A stretch of DNA of 64,000 bases from Leifsonia sp. ALI-44-B (GCF_001984125.1 NZ_MTQL01000006.1:558001-622000), one strand, 5' to 3'; shown: positions 1-13,241, counted from the first letter of the stretch. Translations and numbers: made by a program. The notes: generated by a model not told the origin, from the sequence alone.

Positions 1-153
1 TTCGGCACCCCGCGAACGGGATGGCCTGCCGGTGTCAGAAAACCTGTGTGATGCGCGGATTGAACAACGCACACCAACGGTCAACTCTACTCGATTACTT
101 CTTCGGCCACAAATGCGACCGGAGCTCTCTCGACACGTTCCTAAGATTGTCTC

Positions 154-444
154 ATGACCATCCTGATCGACCCGGCCGACTGGCCGGCCCACGACACGTT
201 CTGGTCACATTTGGTGAGCGATTCTTCGATCGAGGAGTTGCACGACTTCGCGAAACGCAATGACGTGCCGCCGCGCAGTTTCGACCTGGACCATTATGAC
301 GTTCCCGCCCGCGCCTATGAGCGATTGATCGCGGCCGGGGCAGTTCCTGTTCCGTCGAACGAACTGGTGCGGCGCCTGATCGCTTCCGGCCTTCGGGTAA
401 AGGCGAAGGACCGAGCTCGAAAGCCCGGTCCTTCGTCGCGCTGA
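154..444 (+). CDS. DUF4031 domain-containing protein
   Basis: A 96-residue protein that I recognise as the DUF4031 family of small actinobacterial proteins of unknown function. The N-terminus MTILIDPADWPAH and the following acidic/aromatic stretch (DYDV/SFDLDHYDVP-like) are typical of it. The C-terminus is basic (RVKAKDRARKPG). The ATG at 154 has only a weak ribosome-binding site, but starting here reproduces the family's usual N-terminus. It is convergent with the RNase E gene and separated from it by a hairpin. The preceding 150 bases hold no gene I can support. The family assignment is fairly sure; no function can be inferred. Confidence 0.8.
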   Translation: MTILIDPADWPAHDTFWSHLVSDSSIEELHDFAKRNDVPPRSFDLDHYDVPARAYERLIAAGAVPVPSNELVRRLIASGLRVKAKDRARKPGPSSR

Positions 445-445
445 G

Positions 446-480
446 CTGCCCCGAGAGGTGCGTTTCCGCATCCGGGGCAG
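446..480. terminator. Hairpin between convergent DUF4031 gene and rne
   Basis: Eight-base arms CTGCCCCG/CGGGGCAG enclose a loop that contains a second short stem (TGCG/CGCA). The hairpin lies between two converging genes, so it can serve both strands. There is no clear U-tract. A second imperfect hairpin overlaps the end of the DUF4031 gene at about 408-435. Confidence 0.5.
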
Positions 481-490
481 CGTTGCGCCG

Positions 491-3952
<3,462 letters not shown>

Positions 3953-4085
3953 TACTGGTGCACTCCTCATCCGGCGAAGTGGCCGCGCCACCCTGCCGGG
4001 AAATCTCTGGTGGAGCAGCGCTGGTGCGCCGGTTCCACTCGTTAACACTCACAGCAACCGGCCACGTGGCTCTGGTCACCCTTCG

Positions 4086-4104
4086 GCCGATCACCGTGAT
4101 CGGC
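4086..4104. promoter_or_regulatory. Perfect 19-base palindrome in the rne/VKOR divergent spacer
   Basis: GCCGATCACCGTGATCGGC is a perfect dyad of 9-base arms around one central base. It lies in the 352-base non-coding spacer between the rne start (3952) and the VKOR start (4305). Its symmetry suggests an operator, but no matching regulator is identifiable here. The rest of the spacer must hold the promoters of both genes; I cannot place -35/-10 hexamers confidently. Confidence 0.4.
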
Positions 4105-4304
4105 ACACAACTGCACTCTCCCCCGTATCAATTCGCTCGCGAAACACTCGCGGTGCGATTCGGATGACTCGGGTTCGGTGTAGCAAAGACATCATGCGTT
4201 GTCGGAGCGCGGCCCCGACGGTGCGCGTCCATTATCGCACGCACACGCCTCGGGGTGCGCGACATTCGAAGGGTTGGCTCGAACGCGCGTGCCATAATCC
4301 GACT

Positions 4305-5003
4305 GTGTCCCGAGAAACCGCCGCCCGCTCCCCCGAAAACGCCCGCCGCACGTCTGACGTCGGTGACGACATCGACACGGACGACGACACGCGAGACGGT
4401 GGCGCTGAGCATGCGGCGGGGCGCATCCATCCTCGTGGCCTCGCGATTTTCCTGATCATCGCCGGTGTCATCGGCTGGATCGCGGCCTTCCAGCTGACGA
4501 TCGAGAAGTTTCACCTGCTGCAGAACCCGGGGTCGACGGCATCCTGCGACTTCAACATCGTCGTGCAGTGCGGCGCGAACCTGGGCTCGGCTCAGGGCGC
4601 CCTCTTCGGTTTTCCCAACCCGCTGATCGGCCTGGGTGCGTGGGTCGCGCCCATCGCGGTCGGCGTGGCGATCCTGGCCGGCGCCCGTTTCGCGCGCTGG
4701 TTCTGGGTGGCCTTCAACATCGGGTTGCTCGGCGCCCTCGTCTTCGTCATCTGGCTCATCAGCCAGAGCATCTTCGTGCTGGGCACCCTGTGCCCGTGGT
4801 GCATGGTGACGTGGTCGGTGACCATTCCCGCGTTCCTCGCGGTCACGCTCTACAACCTCGGGTCGGGCAACATCCCGGTCAGTGCATCGGCGCGGCGCGT
4901 GGCACGGTCACTGGCCGGATGGGTGCCGCTCATCACCGTGCTCTGCTACGTGGTGATCGCCATCCTGGCTCAGGTGCGTCTCGACTTCCTGTCGTTCCTG
5001 TAA
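4305..5003 (+). CDS. Vitamin K epoxide reductase (VKOR) family protein
   Basis: A 232-residue polytopic membrane protein. In actinobacteria VKOR homologues reoxidise DsbA-type thiol oxidases, driving disulfide formation outside the membrane with a quinone as acceptor. The conserved cysteines are visible: Cys81 and Cys89 in the first extracytoplasmic loop (SCDFN...VQCGANLG) and the redox motif CPWC at 163-166. Several hydrophobic segments follow a ~45-residue charged, disordered N-terminus. The GTG at 4305 (VSRETAAR) is chosen because upstream in-frame sequence is low-quality Arg-rich translation. No DsbA partner gene is adjacent. Catalytic cysteines are intact, so I expect an active enzyme. 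Confidence 0.9.
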   Translation: MSRETAARSPENARRTSDVGDDIDTDDDTRDGGAEHAAGRIHPRGLAIFLIIAGVIGWIAAFQLTIEKFHLLQNPGSTASCDFNIVVQCGANLGSAQGALFGFPNPLIGLGAWVAPIAVGVAILAGARFARWFWVAFNIGLLGALVFVIWLISQSIFVLGTLCPWCMVTWSVTIPAFLAVTLYNLGSGNIPVSASARRVARSLAGWVPLITVLCYVVIAILAQVRLDFLSFL

Positions 5004-5014
5004 CCGCCCGCGCA

Positions 5015-5059
5015 GACGAAAACGGCCGGTTCTCCCGAGGGAGACCGGCCGTTTTCGTC
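5015..5059. terminator. Bidirectional terminator between VKOR gene and ndk
   Basis: A long stem formed by GACGAAAACGGCCGGT and its complement, with a short loop. The A-run on one arm becomes a U-run on the other, so it can terminate both converging transcripts (VKOR from the left, ndk from the right). Confidence 0.85.
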
Positions 5060-5066
5060 GGAGCGG

Positions 5067-5483
5067 TTACTTGAACCAGAGCGTCAGTTCGCGCGCCGCC
5101 GACTCGGGGCTGTCAGATCCGTGCACCAGGTTCTGCTGCACCTTGAGGCCCCAGTCGCGGCCGAGGTCGCCGCGGATGGTGCCCGGCAGAGCCGTGGTGG
5201 GGTCGGTCGCGCCGGCGAGGGCACGGAAGCCCTCGATCACGCGGTCGCCGGCCACGCGGATGGCGACGATCGGGCCCGAGAGCATGAACTCGACGAGCGG
5301 CTCGAAGAAGGGCTTGCCCTCGTGCTCGGCGTAGTGCTCGGCGAGCAGCTCGCGCTCGGCCTCGACGAGCTTGATGTCGACGAGCGAGTAGCCCTTGGCC
5401 TCGATGCGGCGCAGGATCTCACCGGTCAGGCTGCGGGCGACGCCGTCGGGCTTCACCAGGACGAGTGTTTCTTGAACGGCCAT
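5067..5483 (-). CDS. ndk: Nucleoside diphosphate kinase
   Basis: A 138-residue protein of normal family length that transfers the gamma-phosphate of ATP to nucleoside diphosphates. The active-site histidine is His121 within NLVHGSDS. The N-terminus ETLVLVKPDGV and the Kpn-loop region (ALPGTIRGD) are standard. Its ATG shares one base with the stop of the upstream DUF4233 gene (TAATG), so it is translationally coupled at the end of the ileS-folC-DUF4233-ndk cluster. It ends at a strong hairpin. Confidence 0.97.
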   Translation of the reverse strand: MAVQETLVLVKPDGVARSLTGEILRRIEAKGYSLVDIKLVEAERELLAEHYAEHEGKPFFEPLVEFMLSGPIVAIRVAGDRVIEGFRALAGATDPTTALPGTIRGDLGRDWGLKVQQNLVHGSDSPESAARELTLWFK

Positions 5484-5887
5484 TATTCGGTCTCCAGAGT
5501 GTTGTGCGAGTTGTTTCTGCGGTCTATGCGTCCTCCGGCATACATGGCGTACACCCAGATCGCGACGAACAGGATGCCGACCACGAACATGGCGGGCACG
5601 AAGATGCCGGTAGCCACGATAGCGGCTTGCAGCACCCAGCCGAGGATGATTCCGGCGGGCGTGTGCAGCAACCCGATCGCCGCGAACAGCGCCAGGCAGA
5701 AGACGGCCCCGCCGATCAGCGCGGGGGCGGGCGGCAGCGCCTTGAGGCCGAAGATCACGAGCGCGGCCAGGAAGACGACGACGGTTTCGAAGCCCAGGAC
5801 GATCGAGGCGACGAGTTCGGTGACGCTGCGCTGACGGCGGGGGCGACCGGCGCGGCCGCCTCCTCGGCCCGAGAAGAGTCCGCTCAC
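5483..5887 (-). CDS. DUF4233 domain-containing membrane protein
   Basis: A 134-residue small membrane protein with about four hydrophobic segments after a Gly/Arg-rich N-terminus. It matches the DUF4233 family, which in actinobacteria is regularly found between folC and ndk. The GTG at 5887 is preferred: it has GAGGAG upstream and its GTGA overlaps the folC stop by four bases, while the longer reading is Arg-rich and membrane-unlike. Function is unknown. The conserved position hints at a link to nucleotide or folate metabolism, but that is inference from neighbourhood only. Confidence 0.85.
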   Translation of the reverse strand: MSGLFSGRGGGRAGRPRRQRSVTELVASIVLGFETVVVFLAALVIFGLKALPPAPALIGGAVFCLALFAAIGLLHTPAGIILGWVLQAAIVATGIFVPAMFVVGILFVAIWVYAMYAGGRIDRRNNSHNTLETE

Positions 5888-7266
5888 GGTTTCCACTCCT
5901 CGTCGCGCGCCAGGTCGATGACCTCGCCGACGACCGTGATCGAACCGGTCACGACGACGAGCCGCTTGGGTGATTCGGCGGCCCACTGGCGGGCGTTCTG
6001 CACGGCGTCTTCGACCCGATCCAGCACGAAGACGTCTTCGAGGCCCGTGGCGACGTGCGCGATCTCGGCCAGGGCGTCGGCCGGGATGGCGCGCTCCGAC
6101 TCGGATTCGGTGACGTAGAGGCGTGTGGCGACGGGCCCGAGCGCAGTGAGGATACCCGCGGCATCCTTGTCGTCGAGCACGCCGACGACGATCGCGACCT
6201 CGTCGAAGTCGAAATACTCGTCGATGGCGACGCGCAAGGAGAGCGCACCGTGCGGGTTGTGCGCGGCATCCACGAGGACGGTGGGTTCGGTGCCGACGAG
6301 CTGCAGTCGACCGGGCGACGTGACCTCGGCGAGACCCTCGGTGAGGATCTCGGCCGACAGCGCATGCCCGCCCGAGCCGATGAAGGTCTCGACAGCCGCG
6401 ATAGCCACGGCGGCGTTCTGGCCCTGGTGTGAGCCATAGAGGGGCAGGTAGAGCTCCTCGTAGGTGGACGCGATGCCGCGGACGGCGAGCATCTGGCCGC
6501 CGACCGCGACCGTGTCACCGGTCAGCTCGAAGTCGCGTCCCTCGACGGCCAGGCTGGCCTCGCTGAGTTCGGCCGCGCGCTGCAGCTCGGCCAGGGCCTC
6601 GGGCTTCTGCTGGGCCGTGACGACCTCGGAGGCCGGCTTGATGATGCCCGCCTTGGTGCGCGCGATCTCGGCGATGGTCGAGCCGAGACGCTGCACGTGG
6701 TCGATGTCGATGGGGGTGAAGACAGCGACGCGGGCGTCGGCGACGTTCGTGGAATCCCACTCGCCGCCCATGCCCACCTCGACCACGGCGACGTCGATGG
6801 GCGCGTCGGCGAAGGCCGCGAACATGAGCACCGTCAGCGCTTCGAAGAACGTGAGCGGGCCCTCGCCGCGTTCGGCGAGCCACGCGTCGGTCATCTCGAG
6901 GTAGGGCGAGATGTCCTCCCAGTTGTCGGCCAGCGCGGCATCCGAGATCGGCTCGCCGTCGATGACGATGCGCTCGTTGAACGACACCAGGTGCGGGCTC
7001 GTGAACAGGCCCGTTCGCAACCCGTAGGCACGCAGGATGCTCTCGATGATGCGCGACGTGCTGGTCTTGCCGTTGGTGCCCGTGAGATGGATCATCGGGT
7101 AAGCGTGGTGCGGGTCGCCGAGCAGTTCGACGGCGTGGCGCGTGGCGTCGAGTCGCGGGCGGGGCGAACCCTCACCCGAGCGCGCCATGAGCGCCTGGTA
7201 GACGCCCGCGGCGCGATCGGCGTCGTCCGAGAACAGGCCGTCGCCGGCGGATGAGCGATCAGACAT
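5884..7266 (-). CDS. folC: Bifunctional folylpolyglutamate synthase/dihydrofolate synthase
   Basis: A 460-residue Mur-ligase-fold enzyme that adds glutamate to dihydropteroate and to reduced folates. The ATP-binding loop GTNGKTS is at residues 63-69, and the family motifs [14 protein letters not shown] and [11 protein letters not shown] follow. The start (MSDRSSAG) overlaps the ileS 3' end by eight bases and the stop overlaps the next gene by four, so all four genes appear to be one transcription and translation unit. Length and motifs are normal. Confidence 0.96.
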   Translation of the reverse strand: MSDRSSAGDGLFSDDADRAAGVYQALMARSGEGSPRPRLDATRHAVELLGDPHHAYPMIHLTGTNGKTSTSRIIESILRAYGLRTGLFTSPHLVSFNERIVIDGEPISDAALADNWEDISPYLEMTDAWLAERGEGPLTFFEALTVLMFAAFADAPIDVAVVEVGMGGEWDSTNVADARVAVFTPIDIDHVQRLGSTIAEIARTKAGIIKPASEVVTAQQKPEALAELQRAAELSEASLAVEGRDFELTGDTVAVGGQMLAVRGIASTYEELYLPLYGSHQGQNAAVAIAAVETFIGSGGHALSAEILTEGLAEVTSPGRLQLVGTEPTVLVDAAHNPHGALSLRVAIDEYFDFDEVAIVVGVLDDKDAAGILTALGPVATRLYVTESESERAIPADALAEIAHVATGLEDVFVLDRVEDAVQNARQWAAESPKRLVVVTGSITVVGEVIDLARDEEWKP

Positions 7267-10200
7267 CGATGCTCCTTTCGGTCTTGCGCACGGCCACCAC
7301 GAAGCGGCCCGCGTTGGCGAACTGAGCCGCCTTCACATCCTGGAAGAAGTCGGGCGCGAAGGGAACCGCCACGGGCAACCACTCGGCGGGCGAGACGGCG
7401 CTCGACGCGTCGAGGTCGAAACCGGTCGACGGCGAGGCGACCTCGAACGAGGTGGCCAGGGTCTCGCCGGGCACGTCGACACTCGAACGTGCCAGGGCGA
7501 TGGCCTCGGCATCCCGCTCGTCGAAGAAGACGACGCCCAGGTCGATGCGATCGCTCACCTCGAAGCCGGCGGCCTTACGCGTGTCTTGCACGGCCCGGAT
7601 GAGGTCGCGCGACAGCCCCTCGGCCTCGAGCTCGGGCGTGAGCTGCGTGTCGAGGATGACGAAACCGCCGCCCGGCAGCAACGCCAGCACGTTCTCGGCA
7701 CCGTCGACCGACTGCGTCTCGAGCACGAGGTCGTATTCGCCCTCGACGAGCTCGATTCCGCCGGCCGTCACAACGCCGTCGGTCTCGGACCAGTCGCCCG
7801 AGCGCGCGGCCTTGATGACCTGCTGCACGTTCTTGCCGAGGCGGGGGCCAGCGGCGCGCGCGTTGACCGTGAGGCGCGACGTGATGCCGTGCTCGGCCGC
7901 GCTCTCGTCGGTCTGCTCGGCCACGCTCACGCGCTTGACGTTGAGCTCGTCGCGCAGGATGCCCTCGAACGGCGCCAGTGCCTCGGCGTTGGCCGTGACG
8001 ACCGTGAGCTCGGCCAGGGGCAGGCGCACGCGCAGACCCGCCTGCTTGCGCAGGGCCTGGGCCGTGGAGCTGATCTGGCGGATGCGGTCCATGGCCTCGA
8101 CCAGGCGGTGATCCTCGGGCAGGTGCTCGGGGTTCGGCCAGTCTTCCAGGTGCACGCTGCGGCCGCCGGTCAGGTCCTTCCAGACCCGCTCAGACACGAG
8201 CGGGATGAGCGGAGCCGCCACCCGCGCGAGGGTTTCGAGGACCGTGTACAGCGTGTCGAACGCCTCGCGACCGGCGCCGTTCTCGTCCACGCCCTGCCAG
8301 AAGCGGTCGCGCGAACGCCGCACATACCAGTTGGTCAAAACGTCGGCGAAGTCGCGCAGCTTGGCGGCCGCAATCGTCGCATCGAGGTTCTCGAGGTTGT
8401 CCGTCACGTCGACAACGAGTTCACGTGTCTTGGCAAGGATGTAGCGGTCGAGAACGTCGGTGGAGGTCGCATCCCAGCGCGCCTCGTAACCGCCCTCACG
8501 AGCGGTGTTGGCGTAGAGCGCGAAGAAGTACCACGTATTCCAGAACGGCAGCAGCAGCTGACGGACGCCCTCGCGAATGCCCTCCTCGGTGACGATGAGG
8601 TTGCCGCCGCGCAGCACCGAGCTCGAGACGAGGAACCAGCGCATGGCGTCGGAGCCGTCGCGGTCGAACACCTCGGAGACATCGGGGTAGTTGCGCAGCG
8701 ACTTCGACATCTTCTGGCCGTCGCTGCCCAGCACGATTCCGTGGCTGATGACGTTGGTGAATGCCGGGCGGTCGAACAACGCGGTCGAGAGCACGTGCAG
8801 GAGGTAGAACCATCCGCGGGTCTGGCCGATGTACTCGACGATGAAGTCCGCCGGGTTGTGCGACTCGAACCACTCGCGGTTCTCGAACGGGTAGTGCACC
8901 TGGGCGAACGGCATCGAGCCCGAGTCGAACCAGACATCCAGCACGTCGGGGATGCGACGCATGGTCGACTGGCCGGTTGGATCGTCGGGGTTGGGACGCG
9001 TCAGCTCGTCGATGTAAGGGCGGTGCAGATCGGTGGGGCGCACGCCGAAGTCGCGCTCGAGCTCGTCGAGCGAGCCGTAGACGTCGATGCGCGGGTAGTC
9101 GGGGTTGTCGCTCTTCCACACGGGGATGGGCGAACCCCAGTAGCGGTTGCGGCTGATCGACCAGTCGCGGGCGTTGCCGAGCCACTTGCCGAACTGACCG
9201 TCTTTCACGTTGGCCGGGACCCAGTTGATCTCCTGGTTGAGGTCTTCCATGCGGTCGCGGAAGTCGGGCACGCGCACGAACCAGCTCGAGACGGCCTTGT
9301 AGATGAGCGGGTTGCGGCAGCGCCAGCAGTGCGGGTAGGAGTGCTCGTAGCTGGCCTGGCGCAGCAGGCGACCCTCGGCCTTCAGCAGCTGCGTGAGCGG
9401 CTTGTTGGCGTCGAACCAGTGCAGCCCGGCGACCTCGGTGATCTCGGAGACGAAACGTCCGCCCGCGTCGAGCGAGAGGATGACGGGGATGCCCGCCGCC
9501 TCGCAGATCTTCTGGTCTTCCTCACCATAGGCGGGGGCCTGGTGCACGATGCCCGTGCCGTCGGAGGTCGTGACGTAGTCGGCCACCAGCACGCGCCAGG
9601 CGTTCTCGGTGCCCCACGTCTCGGTGTCGGCGTAGTAGTCGAAGAGGCGGTCGTAGGCGACGTCTTCGAGTTCGCGGCCGACGACCGTGCGGCGGATCGA
9701 GGCCTTCGCCTCGTCGGCCGAGTCGTAGCCGAGCTCCTTGGCATAGTTGCCCACCAGGTCGATGGCGATGAGGTATTCGCCGCCGAGAACCTCGACCGAG
9801 AGTGCGGGGTGTGCGGCAGAGTCACCGGATGACTGGATGCTGCCGGGTGCGGAGTGCTCGTGTTCGCCGGCGCCGTCGCCCTCGCGGCGGGCCTCGACCT
9901 GGGGAGCGGCGGGCGCGTGGTCGGCGGAGGCGTCGACCGAGGATTCCTCGCGCTGCACCGTTGCGTCGGGCGTGCCGTTCGGCCCGGCGGGTACGACGGC
10001 ATAGACGATGTCCGGACCGACCGCGAGGGCCATGTTGGTCGGCAGCGTCCACGGGGTCGTGGTCCAGGCCAAGGCGCGCACGCCCGTAAGGCCCAGCGTT
10101 TCGGCTTTCGGCCCGACGAGCGGGAACGTGACCGTGACGGTCTGGTCCTGACGCATCTTGTACACGTCGTCGTCCATGCGCAGCTCGTGATTGCTGAGCG

Positions 10201-10873
10201 GGGTCTCGTCGCGCCAGCAGTACGGCAGCACGCGGTAGCCCTCGTAGGCGAGGCCCTTGTCGTGCAGGCGCTTGAACGCCCAGATCACCGACTCCATGTA
10301 AGTGATGTCGAGCGTCTTGTAGTCGTTGTCGAAGTCCACCCAGCGCGCCTGGCGCGTGACATACTCCTGCCACTGGTCGGTGTACTTCAGCACCGAGGAG
10401 CGCGCGGCGTCGTTGAACGCGGCCAGGCCCATCTCCTCGATCTGGCTCTTGTCGGTGATGCCCAGCTGCCGCTCGGCCTCGAGCTCGGCGGGCAGGCCGT
10501 GCGTGTCCCAGCCGAAGCGGCGGTGCACCTGCTTGCCGCGCATGGTCTGGAAGCGCGGGAAGACATCCTTGGCATAGCCCGTCAGCAGGTGGCCGTAGTG
10601 CGGCAGACCGTTGGCGAAGGGCGGGCCGTCGTAGAAGACCCATTCGTCGTCGCCGGCGCGCTGGTCGACCGAGGCCTGGAAGGTGCCGTCCTCTTTCCAG
10701 AACGAGAGGATGTCGGTCTCGATGTCGGGGAAGCGCGGCGAGGGCGTGACGCCGAAAGCGGCTCCGGGGACGCTGGGCTTGGCGTCGCTCGGCGCGGCAG
10801 ATGCGGCGGCGTCCGAGTTCGCGGGAACGGAATTCGATGGGGCATCGCCCGATTGGGCACGGCGCGGGTACAT
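7259..10873 (-). CDS. ileS: Isoleucyl-tRNA synthetase
   Basis: 1204 residues. It charges tRNA-Ile and edits Val-tRNA-Ile. The class I signatures are HYGH (92-95) and KMSKS (721-725). The editing-domain motif near [15 protein letters not shown] is present, and the enzyme is of the eukaryote-like type usual in actinobacteria. Two features are atypical: a ~45-residue Ser/Ala/Pro-rich N-terminal extension and a ~60-residue low-complexity insertion (about 296-356, rich in Ala, Glu, Ser and His) inside the editing domain. The start has AGGAG six bases upstream within a T-box leader. Leader control fits a gene regulated by uncharged tRNA-Ile. Confidence 0.96.
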   Translation of the reverse strand: MYPRRAQSGDAPSNSVPANSDAAASAAPSDAKPSVPGAAFGVTPSPRFPDIETDILSFWKEDGTFQASVDQRAGDDEWVFYDGPPFANGLPHYGHLLTGYAKDVFPRFQTMRGKQVHRRFGWDTHGLPAELEAERQLGITDKSQIEEMGLAAFNDAARSSVLKYTDQWQEYVTRQARWVDFDNDYKTLDITYMESVIWAFKRLHDKGLAYEGYRVLPYCWRDETPLSNHELRMDDDVYKMRQDQTVTVTFPLVGPKAETLGLTGVRALAWTTTPWTLPTNMALAVGPDIVYAVVPAGPNGTPDATVQREESSVDASADHAPAAPQVEARREGDGAGEHEHSAPGSIQSSGDSAAHPALSVEVLGGEYLIAIDLVGNYAKELGYDSADEAKASIRRTVVGRELEDVAYDRLFDYYADTETWGTENAWRVLVADYVTTSDGTGIVHQAPAYGEEDQKICEAAGIPVILSLDAGGRFVSEITEVAGLHWFDANKPLTQLLKAEGRLLRQASYEHSYPHCWRCRNPLIYKAVSSWFVRVPDFRDRMEDLNQEINWVPANVKDGQFGKWLGNARDWSISRNRYWGSPIPVWKSDNPDYPRIDVYGSLDELERDFGVRPTDLHRPYIDELTRPNPDDPTGQSTMRRIPDVLDVWFDSGSMPFAQVHYPFENREWFESHNPADFIVEYIGQTRGWFYLLHVLSTALFDRPAFTNVISHGIVLGSDGQKMSKSLRNYPDVSEVFDRDGSDAMRWFLVSSSVLRGGNLIVTEEGIREGVRQLLLPFWNTWYFFALYANTAREGGYEARWDATSTDVLDRYILAKTRELVVDVTDNLENLDATIAAAKLRDFADVLTNWYVRRSRDRFWQGVDENGAGREAFDTLYTVLETLARVAAPLIPLVSERVWKDLTGGRSVHLEDWPNPEHLPEDHRLVEAMDRIRQISSTAQALRKQAGLRVRLPLAELTVVTANAEALAPFEGILRDELNVKRVSVAEQTDESAAEHGITSRLTVNARAAGPRLGKNVQQVIKAARSGDWSETDGVVTAGGIELVEGEYDLVLETQSVDGAENVLALLPGGGFVILDTQLTPELEAEGLSRDLIRAVQDTRKAAGFEVSDRIDLGVVFFDERDAEAIALARSSVDVPGETLATSFEVASPSTGFDLDASSAVSPAEWLPVAVPFAPDFFQDVKAAQFANAGRFVVAVRKTERSIDV

Positions 10874-11078
10874 GTCTCTCCTGGCAGGTCATCTCCTGCG
10901 AGGACGTCGCTCACGCAACGCGGTACCACCTCGCTTGCCCCCGCGACGGATGCTGTCGCGAGAACCGCTCATTCGGCTGTGACGGGCCCACCCGTTCGGT
11001 TCTACCGGCGCCCCGGCGAACCGGTGCGTTTTCTTCCGAAGGCTTCCCGGTGATGGCCGGATCGACGCCTGTGCCTCA
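10874..11078 (-). promoter_or_regulatory. Ile T-box riboswitch (actinobacterial translational type)
   Basis: The leader of ileS contains the T-box element GAGGTGGTACCGCG (complement of 10919-10932), which binds the tRNA acceptor end. Upstream there is a very short stem I, CCGGCCATCACCGG. Its loop presents ATC (complement of 11052-11054), an isoleucine specifier codon. GAAGCCTTCGGAAGAA follows, as in the known ultrashort actinobacterial ileS T-boxes. The ribosome-binding site of ileS lies just after the T-box domain and there is no U-tract terminator. Control is therefore expected at translation initiation: uncharged tRNA-Ile frees the ribosome-binding site. Confidence 0.9.
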
Positions 11079-11089
11079 AGTCTACGGCG

Positions 11090-11755
11090 TCAGGCGCCGA
11101 AACCCGAGCACACCGGTCGGATGGCTCGCTCGATGTCGTCGGCAAGCTCGCCGCGTGCCACCCCGGCGCTCGCCCAGTGCATGGCCCCCGCGGCGGCCGC
11201 AGCGACGACGGCGGCCGCGAAGGAACGAACGACGAGGGGGTCGGCGTCCCTGGCAGCGGCGCCGGGGCGAGCGGTGTCGGAGGAGGTGGCGCCGGAGGGA
11301 GCGGCGGGTGCGCCGATCGAGCGCTCGATCAGGGACATAGCTCGCGACATCCGGATGAGGCCCGATGCCTGCAACTCGGCCGAGGTGCCCATGATCTCGC
11401 GCTGCGTGAAGCCGAGAGGAACACGGCTGTGCGGATGCTGGTGAGCGACCTCGGCGAGGGCGGCGCACACGGTGTCGATGCGGGCGGCGAAGCTGGCGGC
11501 CGGTTCGGAGGCGTCCGCCGCGAGGGCCGTCTCGAGCGCGTCGAGGGCGGTATCGACATCCACCCAGAGCAGGTCTGATTTCGAGCCGAAGTAGTTGAAG
11601 AAGGTGTTGCGGCTGACGCCGGCCCGGCGCGCCACCTGATCGATCGTCGTGCCCGTGTAGGTCTGCTCGAGGAAGAGTTCGGCGGCGGCGTCTTCGAGGA
11701 TCTGTTTCGACGACAGTTTGGGTCTTCCCACGGATGCGGAATATTTCGACCCCAT
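11090..11755 (-). CDS. TetR/AcrR family transcriptional regulator
   Basis: About 221 residues. The N-terminal helix-turn-helix reads ILEDAAAELFLEQTY...GTTIDQVARRAGVSRNTFFNYFGSK, classical TetR. The C-terminal ligand domain is divergent and Ala-rich. The ATG at 11755 (MGSKYSAS) is chosen because the upstream in-frame stretch lies in the AT-rich promoter region. It is divergent from an MHS-family transporter 58 bases away, which suggests it represses that transporter and itself. The ligand is unknown. A low-score alternative is mycofactocin-type TetR, since the GVSRNTFFNYF motif is shared with that group. Confidence 0.9.
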   Translation of the reverse strand: MGSKYSASVGRPKLSSKQILEDAAAELFLEQTYTGTTIDQVARRAGVSRNTFFNYFGSKSDLLWVDVDTALDALETALAADASEPAASFAARIDTVCAALAEVAHQHPHSRVPLGFTQREIMGTSAELQASGLIRMSRAMSLIERSIGAPAAPSGATSSDTARPGAAARDADPLVVRSFAAAVVAAAAAGAMHWASAGVARGELADDIERAIRPVCSGFGA

Positions 11756-11776
11756 CGAATGCTCACCAATCCTGTA

Positions 11777-11800
11777 TATGTATTGAGTACAAATTTTCAA
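11777..11800. promoter_or_regulatory. AT-rich divergent promoter/operator between tetR and MHS transporter
   Basis: The spacer between the divergent genes is unusually AT-rich for this genome. It contains TGTATTGAGTACA (11779-11791), a TGTA...TACA dyad around five bases, and an overlapping TTGA...TCAA dyad to 11800. This is where a TetR operator would be expected, but the symmetry is short and the assignment is tentative. Confidence 0.35.
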
Positions 11801-11813
11801 GCTAAGGATGCTC

Positions 11814-13172
11814 GTGTCGACTACACACTCTTCGCCCACCGCCGTGCGGGCATCGAACCCCCGAACGGCCAGGCGCGTCGCCGTGGCATCCCTTGTGGGG
11901 ACCGCGCTCGAATCGTACGACTTCTACATCTACGCCTACTTTGCCGCATTCTTCGCGGGACCGCTCTTCTTCGACCCGCTGGGGCCGTTCGGTGCGACGC
12001 TGGCAGCATTCCTGACAATCGCTGTGAGCTTCGTGGTGCGGCCCATCGGCGCCATCATCTTCGGGCACCTGGGTGACCGCATCGGCCGACGCAAGACCCT
12101 GCTCATCACCATCCTGATCATGGGTGTGGCGACCGGTCTCATCGGCCTGCTGCCGACCTACGCCATGGCCGGCTGGACGGGCGCCGTCATCCTCGTGCTG
12201 CTGCGTCTGGCGCAGGGCGTGTCGCTGGGCGGCGAGTGGGGTGGCAGCATCCTGTTGGCTTCCGAGCATTCTTCGCGCAAGAGCCGCGCGTTCTGGGCCG
12301 CACTCCCCCAGCTGGGTTCGCCCATCGGCTCGATCCTGTCGGCCGCGTTCTTCCTCGTGCTGACGTCGGCCCTGCCCGACGAAGAGATCGTCGCATGGGC
12401 ATGGCGCGTCCCGTTCCTCACCGCCATCCCGCTCGTCGCCATCTCGCTCTACCTGCGCTGGTCGATCGACGAGACGCCCGTGTTCGCCAACCTCGTCAAG
12501 AACGACAAGCGCGAGCGGATGCCGGTGCTGCGCGTCTTCCGCGAGCAGCCCGCCGCGCTCGCCCTGGCCATCGGCACGGCGCTCCTCGGCATCGGGTCGT
12601 ACTCGCTCATGAACACCTACACGATCAACTACGGTGTGGCGGTGCTCGGCTTCACCTACGAGAACCTCCTCGTCGCGACGACCATCGGCGGCCTCCTCCA
12701 GCTCGTCACGATTCCCCTCTTCGGATGGTGGGCCACGCGCATCGGCTCGGCCCGGGTGGTCGCCTATGGCGCGCTCGGCACGCTGCTGATCGCGTTCCCG
12801 ATGTACTTCGTGCTGCAGCAGGCCACGTTCGGCATCCTCGTCGGCACCATGATCATCGGCGGAATCCTGCCCACCATGAGTTGGGCGGCGCTCGGCGGCA
12901 CCATGGCCGACCTGTTCGGCGACCGCCACCGCTACTCGGCACTCTCGATCGCCTACAGCATCGCGGCCGTCGTCTCGGGCTTCGTGCCCGCACTGACCCT
13001 GGCGTTCGGTCAGGCCACGGGCCAGGCCTGGTGGCACCCCGGCGTCGTGCTCGCCGTCATGTCGGCCATCACGCTCGTGTCGGCGTGGGCGGTGCGTCGC
13101 TCGAGCGTCACGGCTCGGGATGCCGCGGCCGACGATTCCGAGGTCGCGGAGCCCGCGCTGCAGACCTCGTAG
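11814..13172 (+). CDS. MFS transporter, metabolite:H+ symporter (MHS) family
   Basis: About 452 residues with twelve predicted membrane segments. The sequence ESYDFYIYAYFAAFF near the N-terminus, VVRPIGAIIFGHLGDRIGRRKTL in the first loop region and RLAQGVSLGGEWGGS are hallmarks of the MHS branch (ShiA, ProP and related proton symporters for organic acids or osmolytes). The substrate cannot be told from sequence. The start is taken as GTG at 11814 because AAGGA lies five bases upstream; ATG at 11808 sits directly on that site and is the alternative. It is divergent from a TetR regulator that probably controls it. Confidence 0.9.
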   Translation: MSTTHSSPTAVRASNPRTARRVAVASLVGTALESYDFYIYAYFAAFFAGPLFFDPLGPFGATLAAFLTIAVSFVVRPIGAIIFGHLGDRIGRRKTLLITILIMGVATGLIGLLPTYAMAGWTGAVILVLLRLAQGVSLGGEWGGSILLASEHSSRKSRAFWAALPQLGSPIGSILSAAFFLVLTSALPDEEIVAWAWRVPFLTAIPLVAISLYLRWSIDETPVFANLVKNDKRERMPVLRVFREQPAALALAIGTALLGIGSYSLMNTYTINYGVAVLGFTYENLLVATTIGGLLQLVTIPLFGWWATRIGSARVVAYGALGTLLIAFPMYFVLQQATFGILVGTMIIGGILPTMSWAALGGTMADLFGDRHRYSALSIAYSIAAVVSGFVPALTLAFGQATGQAWWHPGVVLAVMSAITLVSAWAVRRSSVTARDAAADDSEVAEPALQTS

Positions 13173-13188
13173 CGGTAGCCCTGATCCC

Positions 13189-13241
13189 GAACGCCCCGTG
13201 CGGCTGACGCAGATCGTTCTGCACAGCCGCGCGGGGCGTTC
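13189..13241 (+). terminator. Hairpin after the MHS transporter gene
   Basis: GAACGCCCCGTGCGGCTG pairs with CAGCCGCGCGGGGCGTTC over about 17 bases around a 17-base loop, starting 17 bases after the transporter stop. It lacks a strong U-tract but is positioned as a terminator before valS. Confidence 0.7.

Noticed and set aside
21-263. 80-codon frame overlapping the start of the DUF4031 gene
   Set aside because: Cys/His/Arg-rich translation without a ribosome-binding site, overlapping a recognisable gene in another frame.
11090-13172. Recently transferred efflux island (TetR plus transporter)
   Set aside because: Apart from the AT-rich operator spacer, base composition and codon use match the neighbours, and there are no flanking repeats, integrase or tRNA junctions.
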